In this document: in pieces, positions 42,742-55,206 of the stretch
How the letters are laid out: every line of letters starts with the position of its first letter
Position numbering within the stretch: the stretch's first letter is position 1
Source: Owenia fusiformis
Taxonomy: Eukaryota > Annelida > Polychaeta > Sabellida > Oweniidae
DNA length: 64,000 bases
Reading direction: 5' to 3'
NCBI GenBank assembly: GCA_903813345.2
Contig: CAIIXF020000004.1
Location: forward strand, 5,849,525-5,913,524
Made by a program: the position numbers and the translations under genes
Notes under the pieces: generated by a model
What the model saw: only the letters and a program-made list of their open reading frames with translations
Databases searched by the model: none
Told to the model about the DNA's origin: nothing

Positions 42742-45700
42742 TTATTTAAAAACACACCTTCCCAATTTATTTGGCCTTCCAACTAGATATAACTTATTGT
42801 CATGTATGCCCATTGCTACAGTGTCTGAAATTTCAGATGCATGTGCAATTACATTTCCTTCACAATAGGATGCAATAGTAATATGGCCTCTTTTGCTATG
42901 AATTCTTAAAGGGGTCAACTGTACATATGTAACATTGCACTGAATTAAGAATCTTTTCACAATACCATAACTACCATTAGTTAATTGCACACAATTGCAC
43001 ATCCGTCGACCCATTCTACCATACAACTCTGAGTGAAACTTAGTTCCCTTTAAGAGTATTCTATTTGCAATGCATAAAGTCTCAGTTTCTTTAATCAAAT
43101 GACTATTCTGCACATGTTCCAACATTTGATTTGTCGCAACACTCTGGGCTCCAACTACCTTGATCTCATCAATGTCATGGACTGGGGATGATGAACTTTG
43201 CTTCTTCTTCAATAATGTTGAGGCATGCTTGAACTTCACAATTTGATGGCAACGATACCCTGTTCCGTGAGTACATTTAAAAAATGTGGCATTACAGTCT
43301 TCGAAGGAGAAGGCAGACCATCCCCATAAAGGGCCCCAGTTTCGCACACTTTCAACAGTGTGAAGCCCTATGTTATGTATGTTTATACCACAGTTCTCCT
43401 TCCCATATAGCTTAGAGAAGTTTTGATAAAATTTGGTGAGTAGTGCATCTGCTCTATCAAGTTGATCAGGGGAAATTTGGTCTCCTAGAAGTAAAAATAT
43501 TCCTTCACTCAGGAGTTCAAAGTGATCAAGATACTTCTTGTCCAGAATACCATCAAGGCAAGGAGAGGCATAATAAAGGAGCCAAGCTTGCAACTCTGTT
43601 GCTTTCATATGGGAATATTGTTTGTCAAAATCTTTTCGTGGCAGACGCTCAATGAATTGTGGAGGCATTATTTGAGCAACATTCTTAGACACTTCTTTTA
43701 TTTGCTTCCCAATGAAGTAATTTTCACCTGAGTTTGTAGGTGAAAACCACAAATCTAGGAGCTTTTTTACAGCTCCAAGGAGCGAACCATGCATGTAATC
43801 TGGTACTACTCCTTTAACCAAGTCAAAACCAATAAGATCACTAATGCCAGACTTTCCCTTGTAACCATTGACTCTCTTTTTATCTGTAGACAAGATCATA
43901 TCTTCACGAACGTTTACATCTGTTCTTCTTTTGAATAATTTAGCTCTGTCTCTTGCATTTCGATGATAGTCATAGCACCTTACATGCCCTTTGCCTTTAC
44001 TTACAACTTCACCTGGATCGTAACACATACAGCAACCACATTTACCATTAAACATGGTCATGTTTAATACTGAGGCTTTAGCGGGAAGATCAAGGGAGCA
44101 TAATGCTACATTGAGTTTCACATTAATGATTTCACCTTTGTACTCCACATCTACTCCTTCTGATTTCAATACATTCATATTTTGTGTGAATATATTAAGG
44201 TAAGTCTCCATTGGAGGCTTTCCCTTACCTTGCCAAAGTCCACATATAAGTGTATTGTCTCGAGCAAATCGAAGTGCCGGGGGGAGTTCATTAACACTTA
44301 AAAGTATAGGCCATAGTTGAACCTTAGTTGAATTATATAGTAAAACTCCATCCGTATTGAATAGTCCTGATATCTTGATGCTGTCCACATGCCATTCATC
44401 CATAGTTGATTTATAACAGGCACCATCTTTGATATCACAGATGATGTCTCCAAAACTTCCAGGTGCTGGATTCAAAATGGATTCAAGAATTCCTGAAAGA
44501 ATATTGTTTCAAGTTAATAATGATGATATTCATTGGCTTAGGCTAACTGGGAAAAATCACATTTATAAAGTATCATTATTCTGGAGCAGAGGTGTTATGT
44601 GTAGGTCTAGAATTGCTTAGCCATGTTAGCCTGGCCATATATTTGAATGAAATCATAAACTCGAAAACTCAAGTTTCTCAAATGAAGAGTACGCATTCCA
44701 AAATGTGCCATAACGATAACGTCATCACAAAACAATCCCATTTAACAAACCTCATTTGAGAACTAATATTAGCTAAGGGGAGGCATCAAAAGATCAATGT
44801 CTGATAGAAAACTAAATAAATCTAGTTTGGGGGGAGGGGGTCAAAGCTATTTCAGTTTGCTATCCGACAAATTTCAACATTTGAATTTTTGGGAATTTCG
44901 ACTCGAAATGCCTTGGAATGGTTTAAAAATAAAGACTTTACCAGATGCCTTCTTCACAAATATGCATGCAACATGGAATATTATGCCTATTGTTGTTGGC
45001 ATATGTTTTAAGAATCATGAATAAGTTCTAGTACTACCCCCATAAAAGTCCAAATTGAGTCGCAAAAACATGTGAAAGTCCGCGATCAACTTTCATTGTA
45101 TTAAGTTTTGAGGGGGAGGGGGGGGGGGGTCCAACTCAAAACTAGATTTATTTAGTTTCCTATCAGACATTGAACTTTTGATGCCTCCCCTAATGCTACT
45201 CAGCTATGTGGTTGAGAAACTGAACATTACCTGGTGATGTGAGTAGGTTTTTCAAGGATTCCTTAGGATCTGGAAAGACAAACCTCCCTTTTGGTGTAAC
45301 AGATATGTTGTCTTCATATCGATCATACCCACACTTGGAACAGTTGCGTTGATCAAGATTCTCAGGAAATAGATTAGAGCACTTGAAACAGTAATGGACT
45401 TCCTTAGCCTTCACATCGATCAAACTCCACATATGTTTATAGCTCAGGAATGTATCAAAGGCGTTTTTGCTTTCAGGGATAAGTTTCTTCATTGTTTCTA
45501 ATATGTCCTTACAACAAGCAGCGCTAAGATTATGCTTCAGGAATATACTGAGTAAAATTAATGATCTTTCATCGTCCTCGGATGAACATATAGTTGGGGT
45601 ATTAGTTATATCATAATCATCATCATCATCATCAGACATGTCATCACTAAAATCACTCTCATCATCTGTTGTTGAGAATTCTGAAGCAGTGTCAAATTCA

Positions 45701-47837
45701 TCACTGGAATCGTCTTCAGAATGATCATCATCTGTACTCTCAGCAACAGTATTGTAATCATGATTTTCTCTCATACCTTCCATTATAGAAGCACCTAAAA
45801 TATTGATGGATTATGTCAATCACATGGAAACACATTCACCAGATTGATAAATGCATGAGGAAAAATTGAGGTCTGATATTATGTTATCTAATTGGATAGT
45901 TCAGTTTTTAACAGGAATTCATAGAAACACCCTATTATAGCCCATTTTTCACAAATCCCTGGGGATTTAGTCATTTGAGACATCTCCTTCAGGATAATTC
46001 GGTAAACACTGTGCATTTATTAGAGAGAATGGCACTGAACCCACGAACCCTCGCTCAATATAAGTGCAATAGTATAAATCAAATTGACCTCACTCAGCTA
46101 TGGAACATTACACATCATGCCCATGGTGGACAGACCCATTTTTTCTCTCAACTTGTACCATTTTGCTTGTGCAATATAGACATACCTGGATTTTGCTGGG
46201 GCTCAACAAATGTTGTTCCATCTTTCCTGAATACACTGAACACAGGACTTTCCCTTTCAGAGTCATCAATAGTTTCAGTAGATTCAACAGAAACATTATT
46301 TTCACTATTTAAGCCCTCTGCATCCTCAGCTAGAAATGTAAGAACAAATGTTTATTAAAGTTCATGTAAATTGGGAAAATGATTTCATTTCTTTATCAAA
46401 GCACTTTATGTTTAAAGATATTGGATTATTTGATAGAATTAGTTAAATTATTTGCAATAGGCCTAGCCACAATCTTACAATATCAATTCAATACCAGATC
46501 ATTGAACCAGAACAATTGGGTTAAATTTGGGATAATATATTCTGAATATCAGATCAATTTGAGTGATATCATTTTTTATCTACCAATTGATATCAACATG
46601 AGTGAGCAAAGTAAGCGATCACTTAAAATGATCTGATATTATTGGGTTTATCCCATGATTATATTAGAGATTGAGTGATAAATTATATTCAACCTTATAT
46701 GAGGTTGAGCAATGATTTTCTGACAAATATCACTGAGATTTCAATAATATTTGAAATATCACTAGCTATTATTGTATAGATAAAACATTAATCTTAGGAT
46801 AAATTATTAAATCAAACCTTTGATTTCTTTCATTGTCGCTCTTTGTTGTCGTCTTCTATAATAAAATGTTGATTTTGGCATCACGTGTTCGACAGTTTCA
46901 TCATACAGCTTTCGTACTTTCTTCAATGGGGCTAAAATAAAAATTTAATCAAACTTACATTCACATTTTAAAATGCAAACCTATTAAAACTATATGCAAA
47001 GTATAAATTGAGTTGTCCATTTTGACAAACCTCATATTCCTCGACTTCCTCATTCGGTGCTAGCTTCCTTAAAAGTTCAAAAAGCATATGCAGTAATTTT
47101 TAACTCCAGACCATGTTTAAAAGATTGCAGAAATTCAAATAAAACAATGAGGCGTGATCGATATTTGAAAAATAACATGTGGCTCTATGGAGGATTGCAA
47201 CAAAATTTCTATCATACAGAGTTACCTTAACCTTATTCGAGAAACCCTAAAGTTTGACATTCAAAGTTCTAATTGCATTACAGTTTCCAATCAACCATTA
47301 ACATAAATTGATTCGACCAATCATAACCATCGATCAGTGGCAGCGTTGCCAATGCATCTGAATCTGTCATAAGAAAGACATGCACCTGGAATGACTATGT
47401 TTCCCCTCTAATAGTAATAGCGCAAAGATGATTGGAAGTCGTTACATGGAGCGCTAAGAAAGTATTTCACCTATTATCGCCCAACAAAAAAATAAAGTAG
47501 AGCTTACTTAGCTATAGTATTGACAGAGAATTACATACAGACTGTTATAATGATCAAACCCTTGAACTAGATGACTCTCTCATTCGGCTCTAAGTGTCTG
47601 GAGCCTAAAACAATGTTTGGAGGCTTGTCGTCTTGACCGGAAGTCGGTTTTAAAAAATTCAGGTTCATATTTAAATGACAAATAATGAAATAAATTTGTC
47701 TACTTACATGCCCCGTGTATATCAACAAGATGCAACTGGACATTTCGTTTGGATGAAAGCTCTTTTTGACAGATTAGGCACTCAAATTTACCACTTTCCT
47801 TACGTTGAAAGCAGTCCGATTTTGCACGTCCATCCAT
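42742..47837 (-). CDS. C2H2 finger - Tnp2-type (CACTA/EnSpm) transposase
   Basis: Five exons: 47837-47708, 46931-46818, 46329-46186, 45794-45231, 44492-42742. Junctions are GT-AG with agreeing phases, giving about 900 residues. Exon 1 encodes a C2H2 finger (C20-x2-C23-x12-H36-x4-H41). Exon 2 is basic and exon 3 acidic. Exon 4 has a long Asp/Glu/Ser stretch and a Cys4 finger (CFKC...CSKCGY). Exon 5 has Tnp2-family landmarks: GLFNTDGV, WPILLSVNELPPALR, DLPAKA followed by CGCCMC, and PDYMHGSLLGAVKKLL. It should bind element ends and catalyse excision and insertion. The frame is intact. Domestication is an alternative, but the flanking repeats favour a transposon gene. The intron 2 donor (GTTTGA) is weak. 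Confidence 0.82.
44777..45190. mobile_element. Harbinger-type MITE, 414 bp
   Basis: Long inverted ends, GGGGAGGCATCAAAAGATCA and about 35 further bases at 44777-44835, are mirrored at about 45132-45190. TAA flanks both sides (44774-44776, 45191-45193), a PIF/Harbinger-type 3-bp duplication. It fills most of the transposase gene's intron 4, ending 40 bp from the exon 4 donor. Confidence 0.88.
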
Positions 47838-48617
47838 TTTTGTGTTGGCGATAAATCGTAGTCTGGAGATGTTACATGTAATCGTTCAGTGCTTGATGTA
47901 TTAATCTGAACGGTAAACTTTGTTTTGAAGACTGTTTATTAATTCATAATTTATAAGACTATAAATCAATGCATTTGTGAGTTTTCAGACTGTGAATATT
48001 TTCAAAGGAAGTTAAGAATGATCGGGATTATTCCCCGGGAATATTACCTCTGTGAGTTATCAGACTACGATATGCCACCGACTTAATTCAGTTATCAATA
48101 CGCACGACTTCTAAAGTAAAAGAAACATTTTCGTTCAATATACTTCTGGAAATCTAATTTAAATTCAGTTATCGATGATTTCACAATAATTAATACATTA
48201 TTTACACTGCGATTGATTGAAAAAGTATTGAGACAAGGGATATTTGTGTTGGAATTACATTCTTATGGGCAATATTTTTATGGCGTGAACTCTTGGCGGG
48301 AAGTTTAATAAGGGGTGGTAACATTTAAATTTTAACAATTTTTCTTTTCAACAGTCAACAATATTATTTGTTCATGTTGTCATGTATATATTAGTGATAT
48401 TAAAAACATGCATTGTCTTTCGATGCGACTTATTGCGAATATTTACATTAATATATCAATGAAACATCGCAAAAGTAGTGCTATCACCCCCGATAATCAA
48501 TATGGACGAGTTCAATACTGACGTTGTTCAACACAGACACAAGTTTGAAACGCGCCATTTTCAATTTCGTAGCAGCAGGTTTACAGGTTTATGCGAATTT
48601 GATTTAAATTTTGAATC
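47838..48617. promoter_or_regulatory. Divergent intergenic region of the transposase and BEN genes
   Basis: The 780 bp separate the start codons of two divergently transcribed genes, so it likely holds both promoters. I see no TATA box or repeated operator that stands out. An alternative in-frame start (ATG 48502) lies in another frame and meets a stop at 48673. Confidence 0.5.
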
Positions 48618-50147
48618 ATGTTTTACATTATTCTGTGGAAAGAGACTAGAGAATTATCAATCATCAGTCATATAAGTTTAGTTAGAATATGCGACGAAAG
48701 CATTAGGAGGGAAGGGCCCTTAAGCTTACAAGAAGGAACAATACTCAATCTGAAACATGATAAAAAACTGTTCCAAGCAGTCGTCATCAAAATCGTGAAA
48801 AGTAAGTTAATTCTGAATTTCTTGTCTCAACTCACTGTGTTCAATATGGGGTGTGTTATTGTGAAAAATCACTAGTTTCACACGATATATAGTGTTATCT
48901 GAGGTTGTCTGTAACTAGACGTCTAACTGAAAGCAGAGTCACTCATCTCCAAATGCAGATATGTCTCTGCTGAAATTGAACTGTTGTGTCACTGTTCTGG
49001 ATCTGTAACGGAATAGTTTTAAAGTTGATGGAACTGATATTGAATTCACAATTTCCAGAGATTCATTCCACAAAATTTGAACTGAAAGCATGTCTTTAGT
49101 TGCAACATGTGCTTTTTGTTAGACTAACTTTAATTTTGATCAATGTATGTTTTATTCTATTCATAATACTAATAGGCCTAATGATGTATATTTTTCTTAT
49201 ATTTCAGAAAAGAAAGATGCGGAAGACATTTGCAATGAGAAACTCAGAAAGAGTGCTCTAGCAACCTATATGACAGATACAGACAGGCAAGACAGCACAG
49301 ACACGGGTGCAGACACCACAGATGATGATGATGATCGCCGTGAGACGCCCAAGAAATCCACAGATGATGATCATCATGAAGATCCTGAGACACCCCAGCA
49401 CTCCAAGGAGACCAAAAAATCCAGCACTAAGGATAGGTATGGTATTATCTATAACATTAAATTTTTTATTCCACTTATTAGTCTATGTTCTTTAAACTAC
49501 TAGTATTTCAATCCTTCCCCCTAAAAATAACATACTTATTAGTACCCAATTTCACCCGACTGTTTATTTATTTCCATTTTTATTTTATTTTATCAAAGAA
49601 AATAGCTGCAATATTTGATATTACTAGTGATGACGAATTCACTAATACTTTTTATGATTTGGGGATCAAAATTGGCATAATTCATTAGGATTTTGATGTG
49701 ATAAATAATGAAAAGGTAATGTGAATTTTCATGAGCTAAAAAACAAGGGGATTGTTTTTTTATTCCAGGGTAGCAGTGCTTGAAAAGCGTTACCAATCAC
49801 TTAAAAGAAAACTAAACGCTTTGGAAGACAGGTTATTGGATATGGAAGAAAAACCTCGAGAACAAAATGATGCTGAATCCAACTTGATAGAAAAGGTGAA
49901 ACACCTTCAATCTACCGATGTTCAAGACGTAATCGTAACGCTCTCACAACAAGTCTTCACAAAAGAGGAACTCATAAATCGTAGTGTAACAGGCAAGAAG
50001 TCCCATCTCGGCCAAAAGCCCCCACTTAAAACTGAACTCTACAATGAGTTGCAACGAGTTTGCATGCTAAAGACGGGTTGCTCGAAGGATGTTTTCAGGT
50101 CAAAGTTCAGAAATCTGCAGAAGGTATTAAGACGAAAAGCAATGTAA
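48618..50147 (+). CDS. BEN-domain protein of the putative transposon
   Basis: Three exons: 48618-48801, 49208-49436, 49769-50147; GT-AG introns, agreeing phases, 263 residues. Residues 1-61 resemble the small domain that precedes BEN domains in other proteins (YIILWKETRELSII ... LQEGTILNLKHDKKLFQAVV). Residues about 62-137 are charged, with Asp runs and Thr/Ser. Residues about 139-175 look like a coiled coil. Residues about 190-263 form a short BEN domain (FTKEELINRSVTGKKS ... KPPLKTELYNELQRVC). BEN domains bind DNA or chromatin. The location inside the subterminal arrays, divergent from a transposase, suggests a TNPA-like end-binding partner; that role is inference. A host gene captured by chance is the alternative. 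Confidence 0.75.
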
Positions 50148-50223
50148 GACAATAATTTAACAGTTGAGACATTGACAGTTGAGACATTGAACATTTTAAC
50201 ATTAAAATTTAAGTGGTCAAAGT

Positions 50224-50229
50224 AATAAA
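50224..50229 (+). terminator. Candidate poly(A) signal of the BEN gene
   Basis: AATAAA lies 76 bp after the BEN gene stop codon. Confidence 0.5.
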
Positions 50230-50389
50230 GATGCTTTAAAGTTCTATTTGATTACTACTAGTAATAAAGTTATCACTTTCTTTGCAATACTCTTGTTTTG
50301 TATTAAATTAGCTCAAAAATTGCACAAATATGAAAATTAACTTCTACATTCTAATTCCATATTAGTTCCAATGCTAAGGAAAAAATTAA

Positions 50390-51060
50390 TGATAGAACTG
50401 TTATAGAATCGTTTTTATTTTGTGTATTTCTGAATTTGAAAACATTGAGTTAAAGATCAATTCTAGAATTTAGATGAAAGAAACGTGTCATTACAGTTCT
50501 ATAGCTAAACCATAAAAGGGTTCTTTAAATATTCCACCTGAATTCTAATAGCCCTAATAGAAAAATATTAGAATCATTCTTTCATTTTTTCCAATTTGTT
50601 GTAAATAGAGCTAAAGAACAGTTCTAGAATTAAAATGAAAGAAATATGTCATTACAGTTCTATAACTAAAGCTAAAATTGTTCTTCTGATATTCCACTTG
50701 AGTTCAAATGCCCATAAAAGGGAATTATAGAACTATTACAGAATTATTCTTTCATTTTGTCCAGTTTGTTGTTATAGGGCTAAAGAACAATTCTAAAACC
50801 AAAATGACAGATTAATGACATTACAGTTCTATAACAGAAACAATTAAATGTTCTTTATATATTCTACCAGAATTCCAATGCTCATAGGTTAAAATTACAG
50901 AACTATTACAGAATAAGTATTTCATTTTGTCCAATTTGTTGTAAATAGGGCTAAAGAACAGTTCTAGAATATCAAAATCAGTTGGATGAACACTTATGGA
51001 ACTGTTCAGTTTTCCATTCTGTAACATTTCAAGAACAGTTTTTGAACAATTCCATTCTTT
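50390..51060. repeat. Right subterminal array of GTTCTAGAAC-like palindromes
   Basis: A tandem repeat of about 168 bp, three and a half copies, with units starting near 50440, 50610, 50777 and 50947. Units share GCTAAAGAACAGTTCTAGAA, GTCATTACAGTTCTATAAC and GAACTATTACAGAATTATTC. The palindromes GTTCTAGAA and GTTCTATAAC echo the left array. It ends with AGAACAGTTTTTGAACAATT near 51050. Confidence 0.8.
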
Positions 51061-51154
51061 TTCACCAAGGATGTAATATAACCCATATCCTCTTAATATA
51101 CAATGCAGTAATAGAAAATGACATAATCAGCCCAGATCGTCTGCTTATGCTTAT

Positions 51155-51300
51155 TTCACTCGATTTCTCTCTAAAATTTGGATGAAGTGTCTGTTTTTTT
51201 TACATTTCTATACAATTTAGAGTGTTAACTACATGCCTGTTTAGTTTATTCTTTGCCAATTTCATTCTTTTGTACTCTTTTTTGCATTTCAAATCAGTTT
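51155..51300 (+). repeat. Dispersed repeat family B, copy 1
   Basis: It contains ATTTCTATACAATTTAGAGT, GTTAACTACATGCCTGTTTA and CATTTCAAA, preceded by TTTCTCTCTAAAATTTGG. Confidence 0.75.
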
Positions 51301-51420
51301 TGACTATCTGTTTTAAAACCACCAACCAGAAATGTACTTTTATCAAGGTATCTTATTCACTTCAAGATCAATGTTAACCTCAAATATTTGTACAAGAAGA
51401 TGGGTTCCATTAGTGATATA

Positions 51421-51739
51421 CAGTAGAACCTGATAAGTGGAAAACCTCCGTAATGCCTTGGTCACATTTGCTCCGATTTTCTCTACGGCGCCCGGCCGAT
51501 TGAGTATTTTGTTCAAAATTTAATACAATATTGAACAAAACACTCAATTGTCCGGGCGCCGGCCGATGGATCGGAGCACCCAGGCATAAGAAGAACACCT
51601 CGCAACTTGAACGTTTTTTCAAAGTCCCGTTTTAAAAACCCATTGACTTAATCTTAATTGAACCTCTATAAGTGGAACACCTCCTAAGTAGAACACTTTT
51701 TGGCAGAATGGAGGGTGTTCTACTTACACAGTTCTACTG
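51421..51739. mobile_element. Pogo-like MITE, 319 bp
   Basis: The left end CAGTAGAACCTGATAAGTGG and the complement of the right end, CAGTAGAACTGTGTAAGTAG, are inverted repeats, each flanked by TA (51419-51420, 51740-51741). The interior holds a second inverted repeat (CGGCGCCCGGCCGAT near 51487 and CGGGCGCCGGCCGAT near 51554). Confidence 0.85.
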
Positions 51740-51741
51740 TA

Positions 51742-54030
51742 TGTTTTAAATGTCAGAATAATTTAGTCAAGCACTAGCTTCTGATTTTCTCCAGTTTATA
51801 GAGATAAGTATCCTGTTCTATTTTAGTAACGCAAAACAGTGCAAAAATATGAAAATTACCATTATAACTGTTGTCTTTTTAATTCACTTTTCAATAATTC
51901 AAGGGCATTATGTTAAAACCCTTCAACACAATGCATGACACATTATAAAATGGCGGTTTTTCAAAATGCAAAACATTGTGATGAACTACAACAAAAAATG
52001 AACCCATATAAAAATGTCATTGGGGTCATATTTTGAAATGCAAAATTAACCACAAAGGAGTTGTATCAGCAAGAAATAAAGTTAATAGTACATTCAAATT
52101 TTTCAAAGGAATTGGTAAAATATGCAAAACCCTATTGACTAATTTTCTCAGAGGAAAATAAGTAAAATATTTCAATGTCATATGTGACTATTATATTCTC
52201 GTATACCCTGGTTGTTAGTTGTTGATAAATATGTATTTGGTTACTGATTTTTTAAAAACGATGATTGATGGTATATGAATGGTACCATAAATAAAATATA
52301 ATTATTTTCATTATGCTATATCTTATACAGAGTCAAAACAAGGAATTAACAAGGAATAATATAAACATGCATGTAGTTAACATACCAAATAATACAAAGG
52401 TGCCAGAAATCATATATCCATCCAAATCTTTAGAGAGATATTGAGTGAAATAAGTGTTAATTAAATGAATTTTTAAGCGCGAAAACTGCAAAGTCACCGC
52501 AACCAATTGTATATTCGATCTCTAAAGGTTGACATATTATCACTCCATTCAGATCTCAGTTTTCTTCAACAATCATTCAAAACTGACTTAGTTGACCTTA
52601 GTTTCATTAAGACTGTAATAAATCGTGCTGAAGATTTTATAATCGTGTCTGAAACCTTCTTTAGATTGTAATTAATCTGAGTACATAGAAATATTTTCGT
52701 GATAGAAACATCCTTGTCATAATGGTTTTTCCATTACAAACGTATCCCATTGATAAGTAAATCTGATAGTTTAGTTGAAGTGACATATTTTCCTGATTTT
52801 ACTTTGGCAAGAACCCATTTTTAATTTCAAAGAAAATTAGAAAAATTCAAATATTATAGGCAAAAATCGATCAATAATATCGCTTGGCGCCATATTTTTC
52901 CTCATATGGTTACCGTGCAAAGTAGTTTGTCGATCCTTAATTATAAGAACCTGTATCTTACGCTGGTTCATTGAAAGTCACATAAACGTTATCCATTTTC
53001 AATTTGTGATAATAATCCCACGAAATCCTACTCTGGATTTCTTACATAATCTTCACTTTTCACGAACACATAATATGACTCCAAATTCTACTAATCCCGC
53101 CTTTTCTAATCTATTGACTCTTCACAATCTTTGAAACATAATCTCAAACCCAAAATACTATTGACGTTATGCAAATAAACATGGCCTTAGAATTCAATAT
53201 AATCGAGAAAAGCATTCAGTTTAATAGAGTATGAGTCAATATTACGACAAAATCAGGGCATAAAGTTCAATTCTTATTCAAAGCAGTTATTTCGAATTCT
53301 TTACAAAATACCTTCTTTTATGGGTTTTCTTCATAATATCATGCATACAGTAACACAGTAACACACATCATAATTCTCACTGATATTTCATGTTATCTAT
53401 AACTCTTTTTCTAATTCAGATTTTGAGAATGATTTTTCATTTACAAGATACTTTATCTTTTTATGGTATAATTCCTTCACCTAAATCAATATTTTTCTCG
53501 GTTGTATAAGTTGTTTACCTACAGAAATTACCAATTGATTTTTGTGTACTAGTTAAAAGCCTTTGTTATCATTACTTAACCCAATCTTAAGGTTCTTTTG
53601 ATGTTTTCGTGTTCTGGTTATGTTTATCAAGTCACCCACTAGAGTTTCATAATTAAATATTAATCAATTTACTTATTTTAGATGCAACAATTGTTAAAAA
53701 AACAGAGGTGTCATGGAACAAAAAAATCAGAACCATTTGGGTTTGGAACGTTTTGGTTCAGAACGGAAAAAATTAAAATATAAGTTGATTGAATAGGTCT
53801 AGCTAGTAGCAAAAAGCTCTTCAAAACTCTTCTATGCTAATAGAGTAGGACAATTTTGTTATGCTCTCATGCAGGGTAGAAAGGCCAGGGCAATGACATT
53901 TACATGTAAATCCACTTTAAGCTATTAGAAAGAAGGATACATTAATCTAATGGAATTATTGATGAGGCTGAGATGATTAAAAAGGATTATTTTTTGGGCT
54001 TTTGAATATCATAAGTGCCTGTCTCATGAA
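51742..54030. other. No gene recognised
   Basis: No credible exon or long frame. A GGAACAAAAAAATCAGAA sequence near 53715 also occurs near 60040, so it is probably part of another dispersed element. Otherwise the DNA is AT-rich and featureless to me. Confidence 0.5.
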
Positions 54031-54034
54031 GATA

Positions 54035-54212
54035 CAGTTAACCCTGTCTTAGTGAACACCTCTCTCTAGTGAACACCTGTGTTTAGTGAACACCACTTCA
54101 AGACACATTCTACATTTACTCCTGTGTAGAAAACCTAATCTGTAGTGAACACCTACCTACAGTGAACACTTTTTGTGGCTCCATAGGTGTTCACTATATA
54201 CAGGTTTTACTT
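54035..54212. mobile_element. Pogo-like MITE, 178 bp
   Basis: TA precedes CAGTTAACCCTGTCTTAGTG; the right end is the complement of AGTAAAACCTGTATATAGTG. GTGAACACC repeats fill the interior. The terminal base of the right end has changed. Confidence 0.75.
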
Positions 54213-55049
54213 TATTCATTTCATAAAGAGAAACAATAAGTGCTTTAGTCTTGCATCGAATCTCTGGACAATTTCATGCCTCTCATGGCCTCCCATTATT
54301 TCTTTAAGTTTAGAGGGTAGCATTATCAGAATGTTGGCAAAAGGCTTGCAAACAACAGTAAGGGGTTGCATAACTCTTAAGGGAAAATCTCTAGTGCAAT
54401 TCTGTAATGCAAATCAGACTGTACTTAGATGCCCTGACCCTGGGCTTTTTGACTTTAATTTTAACTTGTACAATGACATTCTTGGGAGAAAAAGGAGCTG
54501 CCATCTTGACAATGTAGTATTATAACATGAATAAAACCAAATATCAAGAAAGTCAAAAAACAAGTACTCAAAACAGAAAACAACATTGCTTCAATTCAGA
54601 ATTAGCAAGAACTGTGCAAATACAAACCCACAACTACGTGCATAATAATAAAGGATTTGGTAACTTAATTCAAGAAAAACACTGAAATTGTATCATGTAT
54701 TTTGACTATAATAAAAATACATACGTCACGTTGTTAAAAAACTAGCAACCCGAACACCTTGGCTAAATCCGATATATTGACATTAAACATGTTTTTTTGG
54801 TAACATTATGCGATCAACATTGATTTTTCAAGATACCCTAACCTATTGATGTATTTTCTTAGCTAACTTCTGAATGTTGATTTCCTAATACAAAGGATTT
54901 TTATTTGTGAAATATTTTATTCAGACTTTCATCAATGAATGACTTTGATTTGATTGATTTTCCACTTGGTGACATATTTCCCGAAAGACTTTTCTTGAAA
55001 TTAGAAGGGGCACATCCTTACAGATAACATTTATTTTATTACCCATAAA

Positions 55050-55206
55050 GACCATGCTTATTCCACTAAAATTCTCTCTAAAATTTGAATAAAGTATTTG
55101 ATTTTCCATTATTTCTATACAATTTAGAGTGTTAACTACACGCCTTTTAACTTTATTCCTTGATAATTCTACTCTTTACCAATCTATTTTATATTTCAAA
55201 ACATGA
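55050..55206 (+). repeat. Dispersed repeat family B, copy 2
   Basis: It shares ATTTCTATACAATTTAGAGT, GTTAACTACACGCCTTTTAA and ATTTCAAAACATGAC with the other copies. Confidence 0.75.

Larger units (their letters stand above)
41040..51065. mobile_element. Putative two-gene CACTA/EnSpm-like transposon, about 10 kb
   Basis: Two divergent genes, a Tnp2-type transposase (minus) and a BEN-domain protein (plus), are enclosed by arrays of GTTCTAGAAC-like palindromes at about 41.04-42.06 kb and 50.39-51.06 kb. Symmetric subterminal repeats and a two-protein coding set are hallmarks of plant CACTA elements (TNPD transposase plus TNPA subterminal binder). The exact ends are unresolved: I did not find perfect terminal inverted repeats. 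A weak candidate is ATCCTTG at about 41018 and its complement near 51057. Limits are therefore approximate. Confidence 0.6.

Noticed and set aside
43443-43731. Plus-strand frames across the transposase gene
   Set aside because: Antisense shadows of the Tnp2 exon.
48478-48675. Alternative frame for the first exon of the BEN gene (ATG at 48502)
   Set aside because: It hits a stop at 48673-48675 before any donor, whereas the frame from 48618 continues to a GTAAGT donor and fits exon 2.
41013-51066. ATCCTTG as the terminal inverted repeat of the CACTA-like element
   Set aside because: The match is only about seven to ten bases, lacks a CACTA/CACTG start and a clear target duplication, so I do not claim it as the terminus.
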